The position numbers and the translations under genes were made by a program. A stretch of DNA of 64,000 bases from Pteria penguin. Lineage: Eukaryota > Mollusca > Bivalvia > Pterioida > Pteriidae. The first letter of the stretch is position 1. Every line of letters begins with the position of its first letter. Below the pieces are notes generated by a model. It was not told the DNA's origin and did no database searches. It saw nothing but the letters and a program-made list of their open reading frames with translations. Below are positions 11,501 through 48,950 of the stretch, one piece after another. The DNA lies in the NCBI GenBank assembly GCA_035048485.1, contig CM068583.1:63546306-63610305 (forward strand), in the 5' to 3' direction.

Positions 11501-12005
11501 CAGTCCATTGATCCCTTAATTCTAAATGTTCAGTTATTTTTTGTAGTGTTGTATATGATTTATCTTTAATCCTTCCCTTACTACAATTAAAGTCTCCACC
11601 CAATATCACATTGTTAGAGTTAATTGCATGCTGTAAGATAAATGATTTCATTCTTTTAAAAAATCATTTCGTTGATTGTCAATATTTGGTGCATATATAT
11701 CAACTATACAAATATCATTGTCTTATGTTTTATATTTATTAGCAGTTTTCTCCCATCTGTCGATTAACAACTTCTATTGGAAGGTTTTTCCGTATTAATA
11801 TTGTTACCTCCCCCCCCCCCTTACTTGACGTGGAGTCCGAGTAAGAATGGATTGATTTCCCTGCCCATCGGGCATTGTATATATGTTCATTTTTTTCTAT
11901 ATAATGAGTTTCCTGTAAAAGAGCTAGATCTACATTTGTATCCGTTAGCCAATCATAAACTTTAGTCCTTTTTTTAAATTGAATTTGTTTGTAAAACATT
12001 TCTAT
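8590..12005 (-). pseudogene. L1/Tx1-group non-LTR retrotransposon ORF2, frameshifted
   Basis: Minus-strand fragments appear in the usual order. Endonuclease: DLALLQETHYIEKNEH at 11739-11999, then GGDFNCSKG, SSRIDYVFIS and RLSDHRVLKL at 11070-11651. Reverse transcriptase: SPGWDGLPPEFYKTFW at 10469-10825, FEKAFDSVEW at 10125-10397, and RGIRQGCPISAIF with QHADDLTLAL at 9908-10114. Connecting domain: FNFIWNKVDRIKRKTL at 9319-9600. Near 8634-8686 a C-terminal cysteine motif, ECKFC with a later RHLIFEC, reads C-x2-C-x8-H-x4-C. The catalytic YADD has become HADD. Several frameshifts and stops separate the blocks, so it cannot produce enzyme. No ORF1 was recognised. The domain order is that of the L1/Tx1 group; clade assignment is by eye. 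Confidence 0.88.
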
Positions 12006-12269
12006 CGGTATGAAATTTGAAATTAATATTTCAATGAATACACTGTAAATTGATTAAATTCTTTTCCCAATGACCAGATCTATTGTTGTATACGCATGTT
12101 TATATGTAACTAACATGTGTTGTTTTGGCGTACACTGTGACAAATTAGTAAGGATCGTTAGCATTAAAACACCACCTGTATCATGTCAAGATTATAGACC
12201 AAGTAATGTTCAGACAAAGGCCTGATCAAGAATACCATGGTTTACAATCATAGATCTGGAGACAGACCA
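12006..12269. other. Spacer between LINE and minisatellite
   Basis: Probably includes the decayed 5' end of the LINE; nothing else recognised. Confidence 0.4.
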
Positions 12270-13395
12270 CCCACAATATATATACTCCGGCAGGTACTGA
12301 GGCATAAAGAGCAACCGCTGACCTCCGGCAGGTATGTTGAAGCATCTAGGGCAATTACTGACTTCCAGCAGGTAAACTTAACTTCTGAAGCATCCAGAGA
12401 ATGTCACGGTCCTCCCACTGGTATACTGGAGTTTTCTAGGAACAATAAATCTTCGACAGGTAAACTGAGCCTGAGGTACGTGGAAAAAAACCTCAGACCT
12501 CCGGCAAGTATACAGGAGTATCTAGAGAAAACCTCAAACCTCCGGCAAGTATACAGGATTATCTAGAGAAAACCACAGATCTTCGGCAGGTACCGTATAC
12601 TAAGGCATCTAAAGAAAATTCCAAATCTTCTCCAGATATACTTATGTATCTAATGAAAACCACATACCACCGGAAAGTACATGTATACTGAAATATTTAG
12701 AGAAAACCACCAACCTCCGACAGGCTAACTAGAGTACACCACTAACCTCCATCAAGTATACCGGAAAATCTAGAGAAAACCATGAACTTCCAACATGTAT
12801 ATTGGAATATCTAGAAAAAAACCCATAGACCTCCAGCATGTAAACCAAAGTATCTAGAGAAAACTACAAACCTTAAGTAGGTACGAGAAATCCATCGACC
12901 CCCGGCAGGTAAACTGGAGCATCTAGAGAAAACCACCAACCTACGGCAATTACATGGGAGTATCTAGAGTAAATCACACACCTCCAGCAGGTATACTGGA
13001 GTATCTACAGGAAATCACACACCTCCAGCAGGTATACTGGAGTATCTACAGAAAATCGCAAACTTCCGGTAGGTACGAGAAAACAACCGACCTCCAGCTA
13101 GCTAGTATACTGGAGTGTATAAAGAAAACCACCGATCCTGGCAAGTAAACTGGAGCATCTAGAGGAAACCATCGACCTCCAATAGGAATACTGGAGTATC
13201 TAAATAAAACCCGACCTCCGGCAGGTAAACTGGAGTATCTAAATAAAACCCGACCTCCGGCAGGTAAACTGGAGTATCTAAATAAAACCCGACCTCCGGT
13301 AGGTATACTAGAGTACCCGAATAGAACCTCGACCTTCGGCAGGTATACCAGAGAATCTAAATAAAACACCGACCTCCGGCAGATAAACTGGAGTA
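12270..13395. repeat. 39-40-bp minisatellite
   Basis: About 27 copies of a unit containing CCTCCGGCAGGTAAACTGGA then GTATCTAGAGAAAACCA. Copies at the right end (13200-13300) are nearly identical 39-bp units, giving an apparent 13-residue peptide repeat on the minus strand; those at the left are more diverged. It is intergenic between the collagen and Rieske-DUF455 genes. Confidence 0.9.
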
Positions 13396-13398
13396 TAT

Positions 13399-13622
13399 TA
13401 AAGTTTTTGAAATGTCAGTCAAAATCACGGTCAAGGTCACGAGGTCAATGACCTTGATGTAATTTGAAAGGACTTTGTAAGTGAAGTATGCATGTCAAAT
13501 ATGAAGTCTGTATCTCTCATGGTTCAAAAGTTATGAGGAAGGTTAAAGTTGACAACAGACAAACAAACAGACAGACAGGACAAGAACAGTATGCCCCTGA
13601 TCTGTTGATCCAAGGGCATAAA
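13399..13622 (+). mobile_element. Pearl/Helentron-like non-autonomous repeat, 3' part
   Basis: It has the features seen at 40157-40577: a block of AGGTCA-type motifs, CATGGTTCAAAAGTTATG, GTTAAAGTTGACAACAGACA, a (GACA)-like stretch, and a terminal dyad TATGCCCC...GGGGCATA (here slightly decayed). A second, oppositely truncated copy starts at about 13650 (GTGAAACACTTATGCCCCTG). Confidence 0.6.
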
Positions 13623-13625
13623 AAG

Positions 13626-15277
13626 GTAATTGTGTATTGAACAAGCTGTGTATGTGAAACACTTATGCCCCTGGCAACAACAAAGTCCAAAATGAAAGGA
13701 CTTGAAAGTCCTCAAGGTCGGAATTGCATGGTCAAGTACATCAAAGGTAATAAAGTCGTGATCCACCAACAGATCACACACCAAGCGTGTAATGTTTAGG
13801 ATCAGTATTGACAAAAACACGGTCTGCGTACATGTGCTCGTTTTCATATAAACAACGGCTCCGCCCCTGTACACCCCTGTACGTCTCCGTCTCGTACTAT
13901 ATAGTTATCTCATTCTCTCTTATCACTTTTCATCTTGACAGTAGTGTGAAATTAGCAATCTGGACAGTCTCCCGCTGTACATGTACATTAGGGGAAAACC
14001 ACGTCTACATATGTAGATCTATAAATAACTGGCTATTTTTAGTAGCACCAACAACTACCAAGATGTTTGTTTATCGTTGTGACGAGAAGATTGTAGAGTA
14101 CTTTGAATTCCACTGCTATAAAAAGAAGCGATATTCTCAATTTTTATTAATTATAATACAACTGAACAGATACTAGTACGGACTAGTAGTGTACTTCTTA
14201 AATTACGGCACAGCTACACAATAATGTCAATCGTACTTTTTCGGGACTTTCCGTCGAGTATTCGGAAAGACTGCATGTCCTCCAGCGCATGAATATAACT
14301 CGTCTAAATCGATGGAATAACGGCACATCTATTTTCTCATCTGATCAAACTTATCTTGTATTGACTCGTACAATATGAACTATAGGTACTAAAAGTAAAT
14401 CTAATCACGCTTTTTCTAAATATCGACGCACTATTTATACACGGGGAGGTATTTACTGCGTTCCATGCGTTCACCATAGCATATTGTAACAACTAGGGTC
14501 TGGATACGCAATTCCGACCAAAAATATTTTTAGCACGAATGTCATTGTCAAGGTCAAAAGGTCATCAACCTTGATATCATTTAAAAGAGCTTTATTAGTT
14601 GAGTAAGCATGTGAAATATAAAGTCTCAATCCCTCACTGTTCAAAATTATGGCCAAGGTTAAATTTGTCAGACAGTATACACATATCAAACAAATTCGTA
14701 CACAAATTGTGCAAAAAGAAATGAAATATCATAGACAAGAGAGCTCATTTATATGGGTTGACAGTTTAATCCCTTCATATATCATAAACAACAGAACTAC
14801 TATTTTGTGCCTTTAGTTTAGCACAACAACAACCCCCCCCCCCCCAAACCCAACCCCCCCCCAAAAACCCAACACATAAGAACCCCAGAGATCTAAATAA
14901 TAAGTTGTAACAGTTACAATATTATTTTGTATAACACAACTGTCAATAAAAATATTATTACATTTTCATTAAAACATTATATAAAATTACTTTGACAAGT
15001 AGTTATGATAATTTAACTGCTGTAGCATATGCATGCATTTCATCTACACATTTGAAGTTTTCCATCATATAATCCTCTAAGTCTATTTTATAACCATTCT
15101 CCAAAGAAACAGGTTCACATGTTCCATAATATACTTCATATAGTCATGTTCTATATTTTACTACATTATCTTTGCATTTAGTAGTGTCTCTGATATTTCA
15201 TTTTAACATTTAGAGCTGTTCTTCTAAACCTGATCTTTCTAATCATGAGCAAATGACATTCATTGTAGATCTTTTGG
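13626..15277. other. Region 3' of the Rieske-DUF455 gene
   Basis: Contains a 5' fragment of the GACA/AGGTCA repeat (13650-13760), another fragment at 14505-14690, and a poly-C tract at 14832-14870. The 3' UTR of the Rieske-DUF455 gene should lie immediately left of 15278. No AATAAA is seen on the minus strand within about 500 nt; an ATTAAA variant lies at 14765-14770. An intact small frame at 15003-15143 (minus) is not supported as a gene. Confidence 0.45.
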
Positions 15278-41931
<26,654 letters not shown>

Positions 41932-42541
41932 TTTTTTATTATCTGGTATAGTAATTCATTCTGTCTCTGAAATGTACAAATTACAGATATGTTGACCCTC
42001 AGTGACATAATTGTCAGCATGGTTGAAAAAAGTCATTAATGATCATCCAAATAATCATCTTCTGAAATAATCATCCTCTGACCTATTCAATTTAAAAAGG
42101 ACTTTTCCTATTGCAAAATTCAGCAGGGGGGATCGAAAACTTACAATGACTTTGGGTATAATGGATGTGTGGCTAAAGTCATTAGCACCATACTCATTCA
42201 TACATTGGGCACAGTGTGAAACCATACTGATCTATGATCATAGACTGGACATAGTGAAAAGCATACTCATTCATACTGTATACTTAAATAGGCTTACGTT
42301 ATAATTATGCATTCCACATATATATTCTGCTATATTGACTCCACACGCTCATTTACATATTGATATATTCTTTTATTTAATTAATACCCTTGATATATAT
42401 TTAAGTGCAAATGATGCCCATTCATATGCTGGATGGTCTTAAATAGGTTGGGGATATCCTTTCATTTAAGAGACAAACACTGAAATAAGTATCAATGATG
42501 GAATGTCATACAAAACTTCGGTAGAAACTGTTCAGTTAAGG

Positions 42542-42577
42542 CAGAGACATATATACACATGTGTATATATGTCTCTG
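42542..42577. mobile_element. 36-bp perfect palindrome with 7-bp flanking direct repeat
   Basis: CAGAGACATATATACACA is followed directly by its reverse complement. The flanks are GTTAAGG on both sides. An identical 36-mer lies at 56891-56926 with a different flanking duplication. Ends CAGAG...CTCTG resemble hAT terminal repeats. Confidence 0.8.
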
Positions 42578-42599
42578 GTTAAGGATATAAGTATAAAGG

Positions 42600-44140
42600 A
42601 GTAGACACAATCTCAGACTTCTTAAGGCTGGTATTTTATGCCCAATTACAACAGACCTTGTCAACACTTTTATAAATCAAAGTAATTTTCCTGACAGGCT
42701 GAAACAAGTTCAAATCATTCCATTATACAAGAAAGAAGGCCCTTGTCTATGAAAAATTATAGACCTGTCAGTATATTACCAACCATGTCTAAAAGTTTTA
42801 AAAAGGTTTTATCTTAACAGCTTTCTAATTATTTTGAAAACATTTTTGATAACTTCCTTTGTACTTTATGTGGAAGGCATGGATGTCAGACCACCTTACT
42901 CCGACTCCTCAAAGACTAGAAATTAGCTCTAGATCAAAATTTGCAAGTGGAAGCTATTCTGATGGACCTGTCTAAAGCTTTTAGCTACCTGTCTGCATAA
43001 CATCCTTCTAAGTAAATTCTCTGTCTATGGCCCATCTTCAAAATCTGTCTCTCTACTTGAAAATTATTTATCTAACCATTTGCAACAGGTTGAACAGTAA
43101 TAAACTTGTCGTTAGTAGCTGGGCTGACATCCTGGTTCCCAAGGGTTCAATTCTAGGACCACTACCTTTTAACATTTTTATTTATGACATTTTCTTCTTT
43201 ATTAAAGAGGGAACTCCTTACAACAATGCTGATGATAATAGTCTGACATCCTGGCATGTAGATTTGGATCATGTTTTAAATGTTTTACAACAGGAAAGCT
43301 CTATTCTTATTTGTTGGTTTAATGAAAGTTCCAGGTGATTGCTGTGGGAAAGAAATCTCATGACTCAGCCCCAGTTTTTCATATTGAGTCAGTCAGTATT
43401 GCTTGTGTGGAAACAGTCAAGTTACTGAGTGTTAACATCGACTATATGTTAATTGACAAGCATATCAGTTCAATATGTAGAAAAACTAGTGTGGAATTAA
43501 ATATTCTTAAAAGAGTAGGCAGGTTTTTTCCATGGTTGTTACATAAGTTAACTATTTTCAACTCAGTCATTTAAGATCTCCAACTTTAATTTCTGTCCTA
43601 TGTGCATATTAGATGAATATGAAGCATGGCAATGGAGACTTTTAAAATTCTACGTAACTTTGCACCATCCTGTTTAAATGACTGGGTAACTTATAAGAAA
43701 TCATGCTATATTTTCAGATATAAAAGCATTGTAGAGTTACCAACTGTTAGGTCTACAAAGTACAGTACAGTTTGGGTGGAACTTAATTTACCCACTGGTC
43801 ACAATAGGCATTTTTAGAGTGGGCATTAAAAATGTCTACTGGACACAGTGGACATTCTTGTAAGAGCCAGTTAGAATTAACATACAGGTTAGTGGACAGC
43901 TTAATAGCTCAGGTAAATGTGCACTCCTAATGCCCACTGAAATTTCAGGTGGACTGCCCACTGTGGATAGTGGGCATTCAAAGTTCCACTTGGACTGTAC
44001 TCTATGGCAAGAAATCTTTTAGATTTGCCACTGTAAAACTCTGGAATGATCTACCTGATAACTTCAGAAACAAGTCAAATTTTAATCATTTCAAAACTTT
44101 TTTATCCTGGATTCTTTTGGAATGGTAAAACTGTCTTTGT
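42600..44140 (+). pseudogene. Jockey/CR1-type non-LTR reverse transcriptase relic
   Basis: Frames in order give NYRPVSILPTMSK (about 42750), CGRHGCQTTLLRLLKD, DLSKAF, PKGSILGPLPFNIFIYDIFF (about 43140) and NNADDNSLTSWHVDLDHVLN (about 43220), then the thumb and C-terminal part FHIESVSIACVETVKLLSVN, RKTSVELNILKRVGRF, LAPSCLND-like and KLWNDLPDNFRN (44035). The catalytic YADD reads NADD, and stops and frameshifts interrupt it. No endonuclease was seen, so it is 5'-truncated. A small DNA element interrupts it at 43765-44000. Confidence 0.85.
43765..44000. mobile_element. MITE inserted in the LINE relic
   Basis: The ends GTACAGTTTGGGTGGAACTT and, reversed, GTACAGTCCAAGTGGAACTT form imperfect inverted repeats of ~32 bp; the 236-bp body lacks coding sequence and splits the LINE frame between RSTKY and YGKKSFRFATVKLW. 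A TA target duplication is possible but cannot be separated from the GTAC ends. Confidence 0.72.
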
Positions 44141-46019
44141 AATGTGTAGGTCATTCCAGAAGAATCAGCTATAATTTTTCCTGTATGATCTTGTATACTC
44201 TTTTGTGCATCTTTAAATTACTTGTCTTTTGGACTTGCTTAATGTGTGCATGTGCTTTGTAGTAGCTCTAGCTGTTATTCATATTTTGTTTCATGTTTTT
44301 TTTTAGATTTCTAAACTTCATAATGTGTGCCATGGTCTTGGTACATGTATCTATCATTTATCCATGCCCCTCTGTTTCTAGTTACCTTTAGTAAGACATT
44401 TAAACTTTAATCTTTTGTCATAGTACTTACAAATTATTTCTACCTTCTTGTTTTAGTTAATTTAGATAGGTATTTTGACTTTTGTGAATCTCTGTTTCTG
44501 TATTTACCATTTAATAATGCATTTCTGTTTTAGTTATCCTTAGTTTATCAAATATTTAGACTTCAATTGGTCTTTGTACTACATGTAGTATTTACTTAAA
44601 CTTAAAAGGGCATATTTTTTTAACATACTGAATTGAATATAGTATAGGTTACAAAAAGAATTTCGCCCCATTCAACTTTTCATTTCGGAATGTAAAGGCT
44701 ATAGCCAAGGACTTATAAAGTTAAACTCTTATTTAATTTAAAAACTATAAGCCCTTGGTGTAACTAAATAAATGGGTTGCCAGACGTTTCAAACAAAAAC
44801 TTGTTCGGACTCCAGAGGTTTGGCCTTTATATTAAATTCACGTACATGTAGTTATGTTTTTTTCTACATCATTTTAATGGTCTTCACTTATTACAGTATG
44901 TCTATTTCATGTATTTTCAGGGCAAGATCATTGGATACAGATTCAGAATGTATCCATCTAATACTTGAATTTCACAAGTAATCCCCCCTTTCCCCCCTTT
45001 TGGAAATCCTGGATCCACCACTGGATTCCTTAATATGATTTACCAGTATATGAACTTCCTTTCTTCATATACACTCAGGTTGGCATAAGCGTGTTAACAA
45101 GAAAGCCAATAAAAGCATTAATCTGCCTTTTTATCTCTTGTGGCAACATATATGGTCCCAAAGTGCTAGACTCAGCGTCTGAGCAGATGCAATAACAGTG
45201 TTAGATGTACAGAAAAGTGTGGTGATTCTCAGCAATCTCGGGTGATTTTTAGAAAACAATTACTTACACTGCTTCAATAATACTGCAATAAAACAGCTTG
45301 TCTGTAGCATATGAATTCGTCTCTGTATACATGTATACTTTACACAGTTTTCATATTGAATATTAAATGTGTATGTCCTTCAAGTGGATCCTCCTAAATG
45401 AAGAACTCTAAAGATTACTAAAGAACTCTAAGGTTAATTTCGATATGGATGGGTAAAATGAAAAACTAAAATGATATTTAGGTGTATTATGATCATACAA
45501 ATATAAATATATATGGTTTGTTGGGGTTTAGATGAAAGGAAAGTATCATAATTGTGAATTGAATATGGCTGGGTTTACGAATAGCGTTGCGTGTAAAACA
45601 CCATATTGGAAAGTTATTTAAAGTTGGACGTTGTGATTGGTTTTTGAATGATAATCGATTATTTTTTATTTATTTATTTTTTTTTATTTTTTATATATTT
45701 ATTTATTTATTTATTTATTTTAAAGCAAGTCCGCTTAAATGTAGAACTAGAAACTAGATATATACTGTTAACAAAAGAAATATAGGTTTTATTTTGATAT
45801 GTGTGGTCAAAGTTTACAATTATAATTTGATATTTTGACAGAGGGGGATCATACAATTTTAAAAATGTATAGTTTGTAAGGGTTTAGTGTTAGAAAGTAG
45901 TTTTTTATATTTGAAAAATTAATTATTTATGTGCTAGCTAAGCAACACGTACCATATTGGAAATACTTGTAATTGTTCTTACTTAAACATAATAATTGGC
46001 ATATTTATTCATTAAGCTA

Positions 46020-46160
46020 TCAATGGGGGGGGGCAGGGTAAGAGGGAGGTGGGAGGTAAGGGGGAGGGGATGGTAAGGGGTTGGTGGAGGGAGGTGATGG
46101 GTGGAAGAGGGGAGGCAAGGGGGCGAAAGGGGAGAGAGGAGGAAAAATATAAAGTAGGGG
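46020..46160. repeat. G-rich purine tract
   Basis: About 140 bp almost free of C and rich in G3-G9 runs on the plus strand, a strong candidate for G-quadruplex or triplex structure. A second short G-rich piece lies at 46255-46300. Confidence 0.85.
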
Positions 46161-46474
46161 AGAATCTTTTTTTTTCTTGAAAAAATCCTTGAGAAAATTA
46201 TACAGTGGGGGAGGGTCTTATACTTAAAAAAAAAACGAAAAAATATCGCACCGGATACTACGGGAGGGAGGTAGGGGCGGGCGGAAGAGGGGTACCCCCT
46301 GTCCACCCCTCATTTATTGTAGTATTTTTGTTCAGATACTACAATACATGAATAAATGTTTTATTCAAATAATAAATTTATTCATGTATTCATCATACAT
46401 TTGAGGTGACACAAACCTTACCATATAATAAATATGTTTTTAAAACCTTTGGAAATAAATTGTATCAATTGTAT

Positions 46475-47380
46475 GTCGTAACTTGTAAGGTCATACATTA
46501 TCACGTAGAAAAGAGAAAGCAAGTAATATATATGTATATGATTTTATTTCAATGTGAACAGAATTTCAGAGAAATAATATTTTTTTTTTTTTTTTTTTTT
46601 TTTTTATTTATTTATTTTCATACGTATACAAATAGACATAAACACACACATACAAACAATGACAAGGACATAGATATTGATTAATCATATCAACTTATCC
46701 CATTATAAATTATGATTAAATCATATACTGATATACTTATACATGCACACTCAAACATATACACGTACATACATACATACACACATGTACACATTTGTGA
46801 TATTACTATATGCTATTATATATATCCTTATATATATGTATATACACACACCATTGCAGTAACACACACACATACACACATGTAGATATTTGTGATATTA
46901 CTATTACCAAAAATACAATATCTAAACACACATACAAATTTTACAAATCAAGACATATAGATTCATGAGTATGACGGTACTACTTTTGTGTTATTATAAT
47001 TAAGCAATAAGAAAATTAGAAGAATGTTTCAATTAAGATTGTAAGTTTTATATATTTATAAAGACAAAGTATTATGAAAAACTTGCCATATTTCATTAAA
47101 TTTTGAATATTCACCTTTGATACTGTATCTTAGTTTTTCAGTAGCATAATAATCTTTAAGGTATCTTGTACATTCGTTTAAAGATACTGGTTTGTTCAAA
47201 ATTCTACATTTGTAGATATATAATTTAACTAAAACAATACAGACGTTAATGGCTTTATACTTGTAGCCGAGCCGTCGTAACTTGTAAGGTCATACATTAT
47301 CACGTAGAAAAGAGAAAGCAAGTAATATATATGTATATGATTTTATTTCAATGTGAATAGAATTTCAGAGAAATAATATT
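46475..47380 (-). mobile_element. 5'-truncated LINE with 107-bp target duplication
   Basis: Flanking copies 46475-46581 and 47274-47380 differ at one base. Between them, 46582-47273 begins with 25 T (a poly(A) tail on the minus strand) and encodes on the minus strand a short ORF2 C-terminus ending at a stop at 47056 (INVCIVLVKLYIYKCRIL and DYYATEKLRYSIKGEYSKFN). This is a retrotransposed LINE end with its target-site duplication. The tail resembles the L1/Tx1 group. Confidence 0.82.
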
Positions 47381-48093
47381 AAGTAAAACATAACTTTAAA
47401 AAGTTGTAGTTCTAAAACTAAATGATAATGTCCATGAAAAAAATGCATCCGTTCTTTGTTGCTTTTAAAACAGTGTCTTTTATGCTTTTTCCATTCTGCT
47501 CCACTAATAAATACAGGATGAATAATTAATATAAAATTAATAATAATTATCATTCAAAAACACTTCAAAAGTCACCAGCGATCGCAATAACTTTCCAATA
47601 TGGCGTTTTACGCGCAACGCGATTCGTAAACCCAGCTATATTCAATTCACAATTATGATACTTTCCTTTCATCTAAACCCCAACAAACCTTGTATATTTA
47701 AGTTTGTATGATCATAATACACCTAAATATCAATTTATTTTTCCATTTTACCCATCCATATTAAAATCAACTTGAGAGTTCTTCAATGTTCTTTAGAGTT
47801 CTTCATTTAGGAGGACCGCCTTCAAGTTGGTGATTGTGTCATACAGCTTGGTCAGATGTCTTCTGTCTTCTCTTTTGACACATAGCTTTATGTATGAAAA
47901 GGTCCACAATAATCATTATGAAAACCTATATGGCCGAAATTTTTGAGACCCAACCGGCAATAATCATTTTTAAAAACGTAGCGCTGAAACCTCTGAGGCC
48001 GAACCAGATTTTTTCCGAAACCTCTGGAGTCCAAACAAGTTTTTGTCCAAAACCTCTGGCTCTGGTAACCCATAAATGTTGTGCACAGCTTAG

Positions 48094-48166
48094 TTACGAC
48101 TGCAACGGAAGAGCTATTTTGTCCTGGAAGAAACGGGACAAAATAGCTCTTCCGTTGCAGTCGTAA
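48094..48166. other. Perfect 31-bp-stem hairpin
   Basis: TTACGACTGCAACGGAAGAG then CTATTTTGTCC (48094-48124) is exactly mirrored at 48136-48166 around an 11-nt loop. It lies about 770 bp upstream of the CETN3 start codon, next to the outer arm of the foldback structure. Confidence 0.9.
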
Positions 48167-48933
48167 TTATGCATAGCTATACACTCCATAATGGTAAATT
48201 AAAAATGTCAACTTGTTTCGTAAACTACAACCAGTATATTATAAAGATGTGCCCTTTTGAATTTGAATTCAAAAATTTTAGTTTTTATCACTTGATTAGA
48301 TGTAAATGACTACAGTTCATGTACTGCATGTATACCTGTATACATTACTGCAGTAAGTCTTTCATGTCTTTAAAAAACTTTCCACAAAAATTTATGATTG
48401 GTACGGTGCTGTCCGGTATTGGCGGTAAGTCTGCGCACTTAAGACATTCGGACACGACTGTATATTAATATGATAAAACATAATGTCTGAATGATGACAT
48501 TAATCAGATCTACTCTAGAGCAGGGACTTATCTAGAGGAAAAAGTAATATGCATTAGCTACATTATTGATGACATAATCATTAATACATACTGACATTCC
48601 CGAGTGACAAGACTAAAATTTTAACGTAAATATCGGGATAGGGAATCAAAGAACACAGAATATTCATAGCACTGTTTCGTAAATCTAACTTCTAACTGTA
48701 TGGACGTTGTCTTAATTATATGATATTAATATTGACGAACCATTATTAGTTTTAAATCTTTTTAATAATGAAATATTCTTGTTAATTTATTATATTCCAG
48801 AGGTTCAATAAATTTGTTTACACCAAATACGTCTATTCGGCTATAAAGTTGAAAATAATTGTCAACAGGAGAAGCGGTTTCTGTTCGAAGAAGAGTAACG
48901 AAAAATAAAGACATTACTTTTCATTTTTGCAAA
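48167..48933. promoter_or_regulatory. Candidate CETN3 promoter region
   Basis: About 770 bp separate the hairpin from the CETN3 start codon. A TATAAA lies at 48842-48847, which would give a start site near 48870 and a ~60-nt leader ending GCAAA before ATG. Animal centrin promoters need not use TATA boxes, so this is weak. Confidence 0.3.
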
Positions 48934-48950
48934 ATGAGTCTTGCACTAAG
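48934..48950 (+). CDS. CETN3: CETN3 exon 1 (17 coding bases)
   Basis: ATG AGT CTT GCA CTA AG followed by a GTATTT donor. The phase-2 end joins AGA (Arg6) at the exon 2 acceptor TTTTAG, 6.5 kb away. MSLALR is the conserved CETN3 start, which makes this tiny exon secure. The bases at -3 to -1 are AAA. Confidence 0.9.

Larger units (their letters stand above)
44772..48076. mobile_element. Nested inverted-repeat (foldback-like) structure
   Basis: Outer arms 44772-44826 and 48003-48076 are inverted copies (ACTTGTTCGGACTCCAGAGG against its reverse near 48020). Inner arms 45376-45668 and 47536-47830 are inverted at high identity over ~290 bp (for example GGGTTTAGATGAAAGGAAAG). The 1.9-kb centre is low-complexity and contains a later LINE insertion. 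This fits a foldback element or a palindromic duplication; no transposase is visible. Confidence 0.75.

Noticed and set aside
15003..15143. 47-codon minus-strand frame (VYYGTCEPVSLENGYKIDLE and onward)
   Set aside because: Protein-like composition, but no start codon, no acceptor in the right phase and no recognised family; it probably lies in the 3' UTR or downstream of the Rieske-DUF455 gene.
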